Below, one piece after another: positions 39,590 through 51,502 of a stretch of 64,000 bases of DNA. The translations under genes and the position numbers were made by a program. Location of the stretch: the NCBI RefSeq assembly GCF_026341035.1, contig NZ_JAPEOQ010000002.1:310001-374000 (forward strand). Direction: 5' to 3'. This DNA is from Streptomyces sp. NBC_01016. GTDB taxonomy: Bacteria > Actinomycetota > Actinomycetes > Streptomycetales > Streptomycetaceae. Within the stretch, counting starts at the first letter, position 1. The number at the start of each line of letters is the position of its first letter. The notes beneath the pieces are model-generated. The model worked only from the letters and a program-made list of their open reading frames with translations, ran no database searches and was not told where the DNA came from.

Positions 39590-41479
39590 GTGAGCGACAC
39601 ACAGACCTTGATCGAGAACCGTCCGCCCTCCGTGGCGAACCTCTTCCTGGAGCGCGTGACAGCGACACCGGACGCCGAGGCCTACCGCTATCCGGTGCCC
39701 TCGGCCACCGGCACGGGCCCCGACGACTGGAAGTCGCTGAGCTGGGCGCAGGCCGCGCAGCGCGTGTACGCCATCGCCGCCGGCCTGGTCGAGCTGGGCG
39801 TGGGCCCGCAGGAGCGGGTGGCGCTCGCCTCCTCGACGCGGGTCGAGTGGATCCTGGCCGACCTCGGCATCATGTGCGCGGGCGCGGCGACCACGACCGT
39901 GTACCCGCAGACCAACGAGGAGGAGTCGGCGTTCATCCTGTCCGACTCCGATTCCAAGGTGATGGTCGCGGAGGACGCCGCGCAGCTCGCCAAGGCGCGG
40001 GCGCGTCGCGCCGAGCTGCCCGAGCTGCGGCACGTCGTGGTGATCGACGCGACCGGGGTCGTGCCCGACGCGGGCGACCCCGACGGCTGGGTGCTCACGC
40101 TTGAGGACCTGGAGGCGCGCGGCGCCGCGTACCTGGAGAAGAACCCTGAGGTCGTCAAGGAGCGGGTCGGGGCGATCCAGAAGGACCAGCTCGCCACGCT
40201 CATCTACACCTCCGGCACCACCGGGCGGCCCAAGGGCGTCCGGCTCCCGCACGACAACTGGTCGTACATGGCGAAGGCCATCGCGTCGACCGGGCTGGTG
40301 AGCGGCGAGGACGTGCAGTACCTGTGGCTGCCGCTCGCGCACGTCTTCGGCAAGGTGCTCACGTCCGGCCAGATCGAGGTCGGGCACGTCACCGCGGTCG
40401 ACGGCCGCGTCGACAAGATCATCGAGAATCTGCCGATCGTGCAGCCGACGTACATGGCCGCCGTGCCGCGCATCTTCGAGAAGGTCTACAACGGCGTCGC
40501 CGCGAAGGCGCGGGCCGGCGGCTCCGCCAAGTACAAGATCTTCCAGTGGGCGGCCGGTGTCGCGCGCGAGTACGCGAAGGTCAGCCAGGACAACTTCCGG
40601 CGTACGGGCGTCGCCTCGGTGCCGTTCAAGCTCGCCTCGAAGCACAAGGCCGCCGACCGCCTGGTCTACAGCAAGCTGCGGGAGGCCTTCGGCGGGCGGC
40701 TGCGGGCGTGTGTGTCCGGCTCTGCCGCGCTCGCTCCGGAGATCGGCTACTTCTTCGCCGGCGCCGGAGTGCACATCCTGGAGGGCTACGGACTGACCGA
40801 GTCCAGCGCCGCCTCCTTCGTGAACCCCGGTGAGGCCTACCGCACCGGCACCGTCGGCAAGCCGCTGCCCGGCACCGAGGTGCGGATCGCGGACGACGGC
40901 GAGATCCTGCTGCGCGGCCCCGGCATCATGGAGGGCTACCACGGTCTGCCCGACAAGACCGCCGAGGTCCTGGAGTCCGACGGCTGGTTCCACACGGGCG
41001 ACATCGGCGAGCTGTCGAACGACGGCTACCTGCGGATCACCGACCGCAAGAAGGACCTCATCAAGACCTCCGGCGGCAAGTACATCGCGCCCGCCGAGGT
41101 CGAGGGCCAGTTCAAGGCCGTGTGCCCGTACGTCTCCAACATCCTGGTGCACGGCGCCGACCGGAACTTCTGCACGGCGCTCATCTCGCTCGACGAGCCG
41201 TCGATCCTGGAGTGGGCCAAGGAGAACGGCCTCGGCGGCTCCTCCTACGCGGAGGTCGTCGCCGCGCCGCAGACGGTGCAGCTCGTCGAGGGCTACGTGA
41301 AGGAGCTCAACGAGGGCCTGCAGCGCTGGCAGACCATCAAGAAGTTCAAGCTCCTGCCGCGCGACCTCGACATCGAGCACGGCGAGCTGACGCCCAGCCT
41401 GAAGCTGAAGCGCCCGGTCGTCGAGCGTGAGTACAAGGCGCTCCTCGACGAGATGTACTCCGGGAGCCGCGAGGGCTGA
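39590..41479 (+). CDS. Long-chain acyl-CoA synthetase (AMP-binding family)
   Basis: About 629 residues. Adenylation motifs: ATLIYTSGTTGRPKGVRLPH (P-loop), EGYGLTESSAA, GWFHTGDIGELSNDGYLRITDRKKDLIKTSGGKYIAPAEVE and a C-terminal KFKLLPRDLDIEHGELTPSLKLKR with the catalytic Lys. These are read as separate motifs. It activates fatty acids with ATP and CoA. GTG 39590 has GGAGG just upstream and is preferred; ATG 39503 would add 29 residues. Confidence 0.93.
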   Translation: MSDTQTLIENRPPSVANLFLERVTATPDAEAYRYPVPSATGTGPDDWKSLSWAQAAQRVYAIAAGLVELGVGPQERVALASSTRVEWILADLGIMCAGAATTTVYPQTNEEESAFILSDSDSKVMVAEDAAQLAKARARRAELPELRHVVVIDATGVVPDAGDPDGWVLTLEDLEARGAAYLEKNPEVVKERVGAIQKDQLATLIYTSGTTGRPKGVRLPHDNWSYMAKAIASTGLVSGEDVQYLWLPLAHVFGKVLTSGQIEVGHVTAVDGRVDKIIENLPIVQPTYMAAVPRIFEKVYNGVAAKARAGGSAKYKIFQWAAGVAREYAKVSQDNFRRTGVASVPFKLASKHKAADRLVYSKLREAFGGRLRACVSGSAALAPEIGYFFAGAGVHILEGYGLTESSAASFVNPGEAYRTGTVGKPLPGTEVRIADDGEILLRGPGIMEGYHGLPDKTAEVLESDGWFHTGDIGELSNDGYLRITDRKKDLIKTSGGKYIAPAEVEGQFKAVCPYVSNILVHGADRNFCTALISLDEPSILEWAKENGLGGSSYAEVVAAPQTVQLVEGYVKELNEGLQRWQTIKKFKLLPRDLDIEHGELTPSLKLKRPVVEREYKALLDEMYSGSREG

Positions 41480-41520
41480 CGCCCCGAGGAGACGCCGCGG
41501 TCGAAGCGCCTCGGAGTCCC

Positions 41521-41554
41521 AGGGTCCTTCTGCAAGATTCGCCAGAAGGGCCCT
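41521..41554. terminator. Bidirectional terminator between the acyl-CoA synthetase and response-regulator genes
   Basis: Stem AGGGTCCTTCTG (41521-41532) with CAGAAGGGCCCT (41543-41554), one G-U pair, 10-nt loop. It overlaps the stop codon of the minus-strand gene by 2 bp. Confidence 0.75.
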
Positions 41555-42131
41555 AACCCCGGCGCACCAGCCGCAGCGTCTCCTTCATCTCCCCGATGTC
41601 GTGGCGCAGTTCCCGCACATCGGGGTCCTCGTCCTCGGCCAGGCGGCGCTCCATCATCGTCATGCGGGCCGCGAGGTTGTCCAACTGCTGGTGTTCGCGC
41701 GCCAAGAGGCGCTGCAGCTGACGGTTCTTGCGGTGCAGGTCGAGGAAGACCGTCACCTTCGCGCGCAGCACCCACGGGTCGAAGGGCTTGGTCAGGTAGT
41801 CGGCGGCGCCGGTCGCGTAGCCGCGGAAGGCGTAGCCGGTGTCGGCCTCCGTGCCCGTCAGGAAGATGATCGGGACGTCCTTCGTCTGGTCGAGGCGCTT
41901 GATGTTCGTCGCCGTCTCGAAGCCGTCCATGCCGGGCATCCGGATGTCCAGGAGGACGACGGCGAACTGCCTGCGCAGCAGCGCCTTCATCGCCTCCTCG
42001 CCCGAACGGGCCCTGACCAGCGGCTCGTTGAGCGGTCCAAGCACGGCTTCGAGGGCGGTCAGGTTGTCCTCCATGTCGTCGACAAGGAGGATGCTGGCCC
42101 GATCCGCCGAAGTGGACTCTGCAGTGGTCAT
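41553..42131 (-). CDS. Response regulator, receiver domain only, with C-terminal coiled coil
   Basis: 192 residues. Receiver domain: ILLVDDMEDNL (acidic pair), phospho-acceptor Asp62 in VVLLDIRMPGMDGFETA, Thr in IIFLTGTEADTG, Lys in YLTKPFDP. The C-terminal 60 residues are helical (LHRKNRQLQRLLAREHQQLDN ... ALRHDI-type coil) with no DNA-binding domain. It lies 12 bp downstream of the poly-HAMP kinase gene on the same strand, so it is a likely partner in a phosphorelay. Similar receivers from hybrid-kinase operons act by protein contact. Confidence 0.9.
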   Translation of the reverse strand: MTTAESTSADRASILLVDDMEDNLTALEAVLGPLNEPLVRARSGEEAMKALLRRQFAVVLLDIRMPGMDGFETATNIKRLDQTKDVPIIFLTGTEADTGYAFRGYATGAADYLTKPFDPWVLRAKVTVFLDLHRKNRQLQRLLAREHQQLDNLAARMTMMERRLAEDEDPDVRELRHDIGEMKETLRLVRRG

Positions 42132-42143
42132 GTTGACGGTGCC

Positions 42144-46283
<4,140 letters not shown>

Positions 46284-46385
46284 AGCGGCCTACTTAGGTA
46301 ACTCCACGCTTATGGGCGTGGTCAGTCTGTCACTCTGTCGGTGTCGCCTGAGGCGTCTTTGCCACAACTAACCAGGAGCCGAAAC

Positions 46386-48341
46386 GTGGGTTCCATTCCG
46401 ATCCAGCGGGAGAGCGCCTTCGGCGCCCCGGACGCGCCTGACCAGGCGACCGGGGTGCCGGTGGCCGCGCGCACGTCGCTGCCCGGAAACCCGCTCGCGC
46501 CCGCGGCCGCCCGTCGTTTCCTGCGCGCCGCGTTCGTCGACTGGACCGAACTGCCCGAGCTGTCGGAGTCCCTGACCCTCGACGGGCGGCTCATGGACGA
46601 CGCGACCGTCGTACTCAGTGAACTCGTCACCAACGCCGTCGTCCACGCCGGCACCGGGGTCGACCTGCTGTGCCGCCTGGAGGGCGCCGCCCCCGACGGG
46701 AGCGTCACCGCGGGACTCGTCGTCGAGGTCACCGACCGGCACCCGGCCCGCGCCGTCCGCAACGACCGGGCGTTCCGCTCGCCGGAGATCCCCGAGTACG
46801 GCCGCGGACTCCAACTCGTCGCCTCCCTCTCCGAGTTGTGGGGCATCACCTACGGTCACGGTGCCAAGACCGTCTGGGCCCGCATCCCCGCAGACGCCCC
46901 GACACCCGCCGCTGAGACTCCCGACACTCCGGCCGGCGTGCGCAGCCTGCAGAGGGGCTTGCGCGCCGCGGAGATCCTGGCGCCCGCGTCCCGGCGCGCC
47001 CCCCAGGACCAGGACTGGATCAACCGCGGCGCGCTCTCCTTCCTCGCCGAGGCCTCCGACCTGCTCGCGGGACAGCTCGACGAGGACATGGTCGCCGCGC
47101 TCGTCGGCCAGCTCCTCGTGCCGCGGCTCGCCGACTGGTGCGCCGTCTGGTTCTACGAGGAGGAGGGGCGCGGCCTGCCGGGCGTCGTCGAGCACGACAT
47201 GCGCGGCGCGGACCCGATGCCGCTGCCCCGGCTCGCCCGCGTCTGGCACACCCACGAACACCGCACCGAGGAGCTCCGCGGGCTCCTGGAGAAGGAACCC
47301 CCGCGGCTGCCCGACCGGCTCTCCGGCGCCGTCCCCGTGCCCTGGCCCTTCGACGCGCAGAGCAGCCCGGTCACCCAGGACACGGGCTCGGCGCTCGCCT
47401 ACCGGCTCTCCGCCGGCGGCCGCGCCCTCGGCATCCTGCTGATCGGGCGGGCCGGTCTGCACCGCTTCCCCGACGAGATCACCGGGCTCGTCGAGGACTT
47501 CAGCCGGCGCGTCGCCCTCGCCGTCAGCGCGGCCCGCCGCTTCACCCGGCAGGCCACCATCAGCCGCATCCTGCAGCGCGGCCTGCTGCCCACGGTCATG
47601 GCCGAGATCCCCGGCGTGGCGAGCGCCCTCGTGTACGAGCCGAAGGAGGCGGGAGGACCCGGCGGCGACTTCTACGACGTGTTCCCGGCCGGCGCCGGAC
47701 GCTGGTGCTTCGCGCTCGGCGACGTCCAGGGAAAGGGCCCGGAGGCCGCCGTCGTCATCGGGCTCGTACGGCCCTGGCTGCGGCTGCTCGCCCGCGAGGA
47801 GTACCAGGTCGCGCAGGTCCTCGACCGGCTCAACCGGCTGCTGCTCGACGACGCGACCGAGGCCTCCGACGCCGCGGCCCGCGCGCTCGCCGCGGCCGAC
47901 GGCAGGGGCGTGCCACCGGAGGGCTCCACGTCCCGCTTCCTGTCGCTCCTCTACGGAGAGCTGACGCCCACCGAGGACGGCGTGCTGTGCACCATCGCCT
48001 CCGCCGGGCATCCGCTGCCGCTGCTCATGCGGCCCGGCGGGGAGGTCGTCGCCGCGGCCACGCCACAGGTGCTGCTCGGCGTCGTCGACGATCCGGACTA
48101 CACAAGCGAAACGTTTGTGATGCGCACCGGGGACACGCTCCTGGGCGTCACCGACGGGGTGACGGAGCGGCGCCGCGGGGCCCTCCAGTTCGACGACGGG
48201 GACGGGCTCGCGCAGGCGCTCGCCGGGTGCGCGGGCCTGACGGCGCCGCTGCTCGTCGAGCGGATCCGGCGGCTCGTGCACGCCTTCGGTGACAGCCCGC
48301 CGGACGACGACCTGGCGCTGCTGGTGCTCCAGGCGCAGTGA
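46386..48341 (+). CDS. SpoIIE-type PP2C phosphatase with N-terminal HATPase (RsbW-like) and GAF domains
   Basis: About 651 residues. Order: anti-sigma-type ATPase domain (about 40-170; VLSELVTNAVVHAGTGVDLL, EYGRGLQLVASLSELWG), GAF-like region (about 230-400), PP2C/SpoIIE domain (about 420-650; PKEAGGPGGDFYDVFPAGAG, ALGDVQGKGPEAAVVIG, TDGVTERR, DDDLALLVLQ). Such fusions can control anti-sigma-factor antagonists by phosphorylation and dephosphorylation. GTG 46386 follows AGGAG. Divergent from the poly-HAMP kinase over about 100 bp, so shared control is plausible. Confidence 0.9.
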   Translation: MGSIPIQRESAFGAPDAPDQATGVPVAARTSLPGNPLAPAAARRFLRAAFVDWTELPELSESLTLDGRLMDDATVVLSELVTNAVVHAGTGVDLLCRLEGAAPDGSVTAGLVVEVTDRHPARAVRNDRAFRSPEIPEYGRGLQLVASLSELWGITYGHGAKTVWARIPADAPTPAAETPDTPAGVRSLQRGLRAAEILAPASRRAPQDQDWINRGALSFLAEASDLLAGQLDEDMVAALVGQLLVPRLADWCAVWFYEEEGRGLPGVVEHDMRGADPMPLPRLARVWHTHEHRTEELRGLLEKEPPRLPDRLSGAVPVPWPFDAQSSPVTQDTGSALAYRLSAGGRALGILLIGRAGLHRFPDEITGLVEDFSRRVALAVSAARRFTRQATISRILQRGLLPTVMAEIPGVASALVYEPKEAGGPGGDFYDVFPAGAGRWCFALGDVQGKGPEAAVVIGLVRPWLRLLAREEYQVAQVLDRLNRLLLDDATEASDAAARALAAADGRGVPPEGSTSRFLSLLYGELTPTEDGVLCTIASAGHPLPLLMRPGGEVVAAATPQVLLGVVDDPDYTSETFVMRTGDTLLGVTDGVTERRRGALQFDDGDGLAQALAGCAGLTAPLLVERIRRLVHAFGDSPPDDDLALLVLQAQ

Positions 48342-48414
48342 GGGGGCGGCGTCGCCCACGGGTCGGCGCCGCCCATGGCGATCCGGTCGGTCGCGGAGGC
48401 GGGACAATGGGTCC

Positions 48415-49647
48415 ATGCCTTCCGCACTTCCCGACGGTGAGCCCGTGCCCGACGACGGCTCGCTGCCCGCGTCCGCCCTCGCCGGGGCCGGGTCCCGACC
48501 CCTCGGCTTCTACCTGCACGTCCCGTACTGCGCCACGCGCTGCGGCTACTGCGACTTCAACACGTACACGGCCACCGAGCTGCGCGGCACGGGCGGCGTA
48601 CTCGCGTCCCGTGACAACTACGCGGAGACGCTGATCGACGAGGTGCGGCTCGCGCGCAAGGTGCTCGGCGACGACCCGCGCCCGGTCCGGACCGTGTTCG
48701 TCGGGGGCGGTACGCCGACGCTGCTGCCGGCCGCCGACCTCGTACGGATGCTGGCGGCGGTCCGCGACGAGTTCGGGCTCGCGGACGACGCGGAGATCAC
48801 GACCGAGGCGAACCCGGAGTCGGTGGACCCGGCGTACCTGGCGGAGCTGCGGGCAGGCGGCTTCAACCGGATCTCGTTCGGAATGCAGAGCGCCCGGCAG
48901 CACGTCCTGAAGGTCCTCGACCGTACGCATACGCCGGGGCGGCCCGAGGCCTGTGTCGCGGAGGCGCGGGCGGCCGGGTTCGAGCACGTGAACCTCGACC
49001 TCATCTACGGCACGCCGGGCGAGAGCGACGACGACTGGCGGGCCACGCTGGACGCGGCGCTCGGGGCGGGGCCCGACCACGTTTCGGCCTACGCGCTGAT
49101 CGTCGAGGAGGGTACGCAGCTCGCGCGGCGGATCCGGCGCGGCGAGGTGCCGATGACCGACGACGACGTGCACGCGGACCGCTATCTGATCGCCGACGAG
49201 GTCCTTGGGGCGGCCGGGTTCGACTGGTACGAGGTGTCGAACTGGGCGACGTCCGAGGCCGGGCGCTGCCTCCACAACGAGCTGTACTGGCGCGGAGCCG
49301 ACTGGTGGGGGGCCGGGCCCGGGGCGCACTCGCACGTGGGCGGGGTGCGGTGGTGGAACGTCAAGCACCCGGGCGCGTACGCGGCGGCGCTCGCGGGTGG
49401 GCGCTCGCCGGGGGCCGGTCGGGAACTCCTCGCGGAGGAGGACCGCCGGGTCGAGCGGATTCTCCTTGAGCTACGACTCCGTGACGGATGCCCGATGGAG
49501 CTGCTTCGGGCCGACGGCCTCGCGGCGGCGCGGAAGGCGTTGGCGGACGGTCTGCTGGAGGCGGAGCCGTTCGCCGCGGGCCGCGCGGTGCTGACGCTGC
49601 GCGGCCGGTTGCTGGCGGACGCGGTGGTCCGGGACCTGGTCGACTGA
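48415..49647 (+). CDS. hemW: Heme chaperone HemW (radical SAM, coproporphyrinogen oxidase-like)
   Basis: 410 residues. Radical SAM motif CATRCGYC in YLHVPYCATRCGYCDFNTY, GGGTPTLLP, EANPESVDPAYLAELRAGGF, and the C-terminal HemW domain (RRVERILLELRLRDG). Family knowledge: binds heme and delivers it to respiratory proteins rather than acting as HemN. ATG 48415 follows GACAAT by 6 nt, probably leaderless. The stop codon directly abuts the first CRISPR-like repeat at 49648. Confidence 0.94.
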   Translation: MPSALPDGEPVPDDGSLPASALAGAGSRPLGFYLHVPYCATRCGYCDFNTYTATELRGTGGVLASRDNYAETLIDEVRLARKVLGDDPRPVRTVFVGGGTPTLLPAADLVRMLAAVRDEFGLADDAEITTEANPESVDPAYLAELRAGGFNRISFGMQSARQHVLKVLDRTHTPGRPEACVAEARAAGFEHVNLDLIYGTPGESDDDWRATLDAALGAGPDHVSAYALIVEEGTQLARRIRRGEVPMTDDDVHADRYLIADEVLGAAGFDWYEVSNWATSEAGRCLHNELYWRGADWWGAGPGAHSHVGGVRWWNVKHPGAYAAALAGGRSPGAGRELLAEEDRRVERILLELRLRDGCPMELLRADGLAAARKALADGLLEAEPFAAGRAVLTLRGRLLADAVVRDLVD

Positions 49648-49736
49648 GGCGCACCCCCACGTAGGTGGGGAAGACGAACTCCTCGGCCGAGTGGACGAAC
49701 TGATCGACGGGACACCTCCGCGAAGGCGGAGAGCAC
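49648..49736 (-). CRISPR. Degenerate type I-E-like CRISPR relic: repeat-spacer-repeat
   Basis: Two 28-bp units (49648-49675 and 49709-49736) start exactly 61 bp apart with a 33-bp interval, the usual type I-E geometry. They agree at 19 of 28 positions. Each has a 6-bp stem with a 4-nt loop (CCCCAC-GTAG-GTGGGG and CTCCGC-GAAG-GCGGAG). Four of nine differences are two compensated base-pair changes. Read on the minus strand they begin GTCTTCCCCACC and GTGCTCTCCGCC, like the GTGCTCCCCGCG-type repeats of actinobacterial I-E arrays. The 33-bp interval matches the 3' end of the adjacent gene (27/33). No cas gene is visible in the window. Confidence 0.55.
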
Positions 49737-49777
49737 ACAGTCGGCCAGACCCGGTGTGCTTAACGCACTGGAAAGCG

Positions 49778-50596
49778 TCAGGTCACGGTTACGTGGTCGA
49801 TCAACTCTTCCACTCTGCCCAAGAGTTCCGGTTCCAGGTCCTTGTAGGAGTGGACCCGGCTCAGGATGTACTGCCACGCCTCGCCCGTGTTCGCCACCCG
49901 CCAGCCCAGCGCCCGGCACACGCCCGTCTTCCAGTCCTGACCGCGGGGGACGCGGGGCCATGCCTCGATGCCCACCGATGACGGCTTCACCGCCTCCCAG
50001 ATGTCGATGTACGGGTGGCCCACGACCAGCGCGTGCTCGCTCGTCACCGATTGGGCGATGTGCCATTCCTTCGTGCCGGGGACCAAGTGGTCGACCAGGA
50101 CGCCGAGGCGGGCGTCCGGGCCGGGGGCGAAGTCGTCGACGATCGACGGAAGGTCGTCGACGCCCTCCAGGAACTCCACCGCCACGCCCTCGATGCGCAG
50201 GTCGTGGCCCCAGACCCGCTCGATGAGCTCGGCGTCGTGCTTGCCCTCCACGTAGATGCGGCCCGCCCGGGCCACCCGTGCGCGGGCGCCGGGGACCGCC
50301 ACCGAGCCGGACGCGCTCCGGGCGGGGCGAGTCGGGGCGGGCCCCGAGGGGCGTACGAGGGTGACGACCTTGCCGTCGATCATGAAGCCGCGCGGCTCCA
50401 TCGGGAACACCCGGAGCTTGCCGAAGCGGTCCTCCAAGGTCACCGTCGGACCCTGCGCCGTCTTCTCGACCCGGATCACCGCTCCGCAGAAGCCCGTGGT
50501 GACCTCCTCGACGACGAGGTCCGGTTCGGCCGGAACCTCGGGGACCGGCTTGTTCCGCTTCCAGGGGGGAGTCAGGTCGGCAGAGTACTGGCGCAT
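49778..50596 (-). CDS. DUF3097 family protein (possible Toprim-like fold)
   Basis: About 272 residues. Landmarks: MRQYSADLTPPWKR start, VRPSGPAPTRPARSASGSVAV, RIYVEGKHDAELIERVWGHDL (a Toprim-like VEGKxDAEL motif), GVDDLPSIVDDF, RLGVLVDHLVPGTKEWHIAQ and ALVVGHPYIDIWEAVKP. An actinobacterial family of unknown function; the Toprim-like segment hints at nucleic acid. ATG 50596 has TATCGT 7 nt upstream (leaderless-type); a longer frame to 50689 is unlikely. Its C-terminal ELLGRVEELID is mirrored by the CRISPR-like spacer. Confidence 0.85.
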   Translation of the reverse strand: MRQYSADLTPPWKRNKPVPEVPAEPDLVVEEVTTGFCGAVIRVEKTAQGPTVTLEDRFGKLRVFPMEPRGFMIDGKVVTLVRPSGPAPTRPARSASGSVAVPGARARVARAGRIYVEGKHDAELIERVWGHDLRIEGVAVEFLEGVDDLPSIVDDFAPGPDARLGVLVDHLVPGTKEWHIAQSVTSEHALVVGHPYIDIWEAVKPSSVGIEAWPRVPRGQDWKTGVCRALGWRVANTGEAWQYILSRVHSYKDLEPELLGRVEELIDHVTVT

Positions 50597-50630
50597 CCGG
50601 CAGACGATAAGAGAAGTGCGCAGGCCAGGG

Positions 50631-51371
50631 CTACGACACGCCGAAACGCGTCGCCAATGTGGCGCGTTGCGCGCGGACGAACTGCGCATTCACCGCCGAA
50701 CCGTGCCCCGGGACGTACACCGCGTCCTCGCCGCCGAGGTCGAGGAGCCGGTCGAGCGCCGCGGGCCAGTGGCGCGGTGCCGCGTCCGGGCCCGCCTGAG
50801 GTTCGCCCGACTCTTCGATCAGGTCGCCGCAGAAGACGATCTCCGGGGACCCCGGAACCAGTACGGCCAGGTCATGGCCGCTGTGCGCAGGGCCGATGTT
50901 CGCGAGCAGCACCGTCAGGCCGCCGCCCAGGTCGAGCGTCCACTCGCCGCACACCCGGTGCGGCGGGGTGACGAGGATGTCGACCGCCTCGGTCGCCGCG
51001 TCCGGGTCGACACCGTGCCGCACCGCGTCGGCGCGCAGCCCCTCGGCGCCGCGCTCGAAGAGGGCGTCGATGCCCACCGCCCCGTACACCTCGACGCCCG
51101 CGAACGCGGCCGTGCCGAGCACGTGGTCGAAGTGCGGGTGCGTCAACGCGACATGGGTCACTCTCCGGTGCGCCCCGAGGAGCGCACGGGCGTCGGCGCG
51201 CAGCCGGGCGCCTTCACGGAGTGAGGATCCGGTGTCGATCAAGAGCGCCGCATCTTCACCCACGACGAGGCCACTCGTGCAGTCCAGGCCCGGCAACCGC
51301 ACCCGCCCCACATTCGGCGCGAGCCCCTCCCAACCCGCCGAGGCCCAATCGATACGCTGCGCGAACTCCAT
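50631..51371 (-). CDS. MBL-fold metallo-hydrolase
   Basis: 246 residues. Metal motif HPHFDH in VTHVALTHPHFDHVLGT, second His in NIGPAHSGHDLAV, Asp in IVFCGDLIEESGEP, and last His in YVPGHGSAVN. Similar to quinoprotein-relay/beta-lactamase-like subfamilies; the substrate is unknown. ATG 51371 has TAGCGT 6 nt upstream on the minus strand, so it is probably leaderless. Divergent from hrcA; the two promoters share about 130 bp. Confidence 0.88.
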   Translation of the reverse strand: MEFAQRIDWASAGWEGLAPNVGRVRLPGLDCTSGLVVGEDAALLIDTGSSLREGARLRADARALLGAHRRVTHVALTHPHFDHVLGTAAFAGVEVYGAVGIDALFERGAEGLRADAVRHGVDPDAATEAVDILVTPPHRVCGEWTLDLGGGLTVLLANIGPAHSGHDLAVLVPGSPEIVFCGDLIEESGEPQAGPDAAPRHWPAALDRLLDLGGEDAVYVPGHGSAVNAQFVRAQRATLATRFGVS

Positions 51372-51389
51372 ACCTCGACGCTAGCGCCC

Positions 51390-51420
51390 TTGCCGGGCCC
51401 GTACCCACCGGCCGTACACT
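51390..51420 (+). promoter_or_regulatory. Candidate hrcA-dnaJ2 promoter
   Basis: TTGCCG (51390-51395) and TACACT (51415-51420) with a long 19-bp spacer, 14 bp upstream of the CIRCE operator, so HrcA binding would block the early transcribed region. Confidence 0.5.
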
Positions 51421-51433
51421 GACCCGGGGACGA

Positions 51434-51460
51434 TTGGCACTCGCCCACATGGAGTGCCAA
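51434..51460 (+). promoter_or_regulatory. CIRCE operator (HrcA binding site)
   Basis: A perfect 9-9-9 inverted repeat: TTGGCACTC (51434-51442), 9 bp, GAGTGCCAA (51452-51460). The classic CIRCE is TTAGCACTC-N9-GAGTGCTAA; the A-to-G change is symmetric. It lies 43 bp upstream of hrcA, giving heat-inducible autoregulation. Confidence 0.92.
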
Positions 51461-51502
51461 AGACAGGATGACCGCAACGGCTGTTTCTGGAGGTGTGCGC
51501 CG

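Noticed and set aside
49648..49736. Interpretation of the two hairpins as simple intrinsic terminators
   Set aside because: Possible, but it does not explain the exact 61-bp period, matched 28-bp extents and the spacer homology; kept as the main alternative rather than the call.
49737..49800. Search for a third CRISPR-like repeat at the next 61-bp step
   Set aside because: 49770-49797 shows no repeat similarity and is inside the DUF3097 coding end, so only two units are reported.
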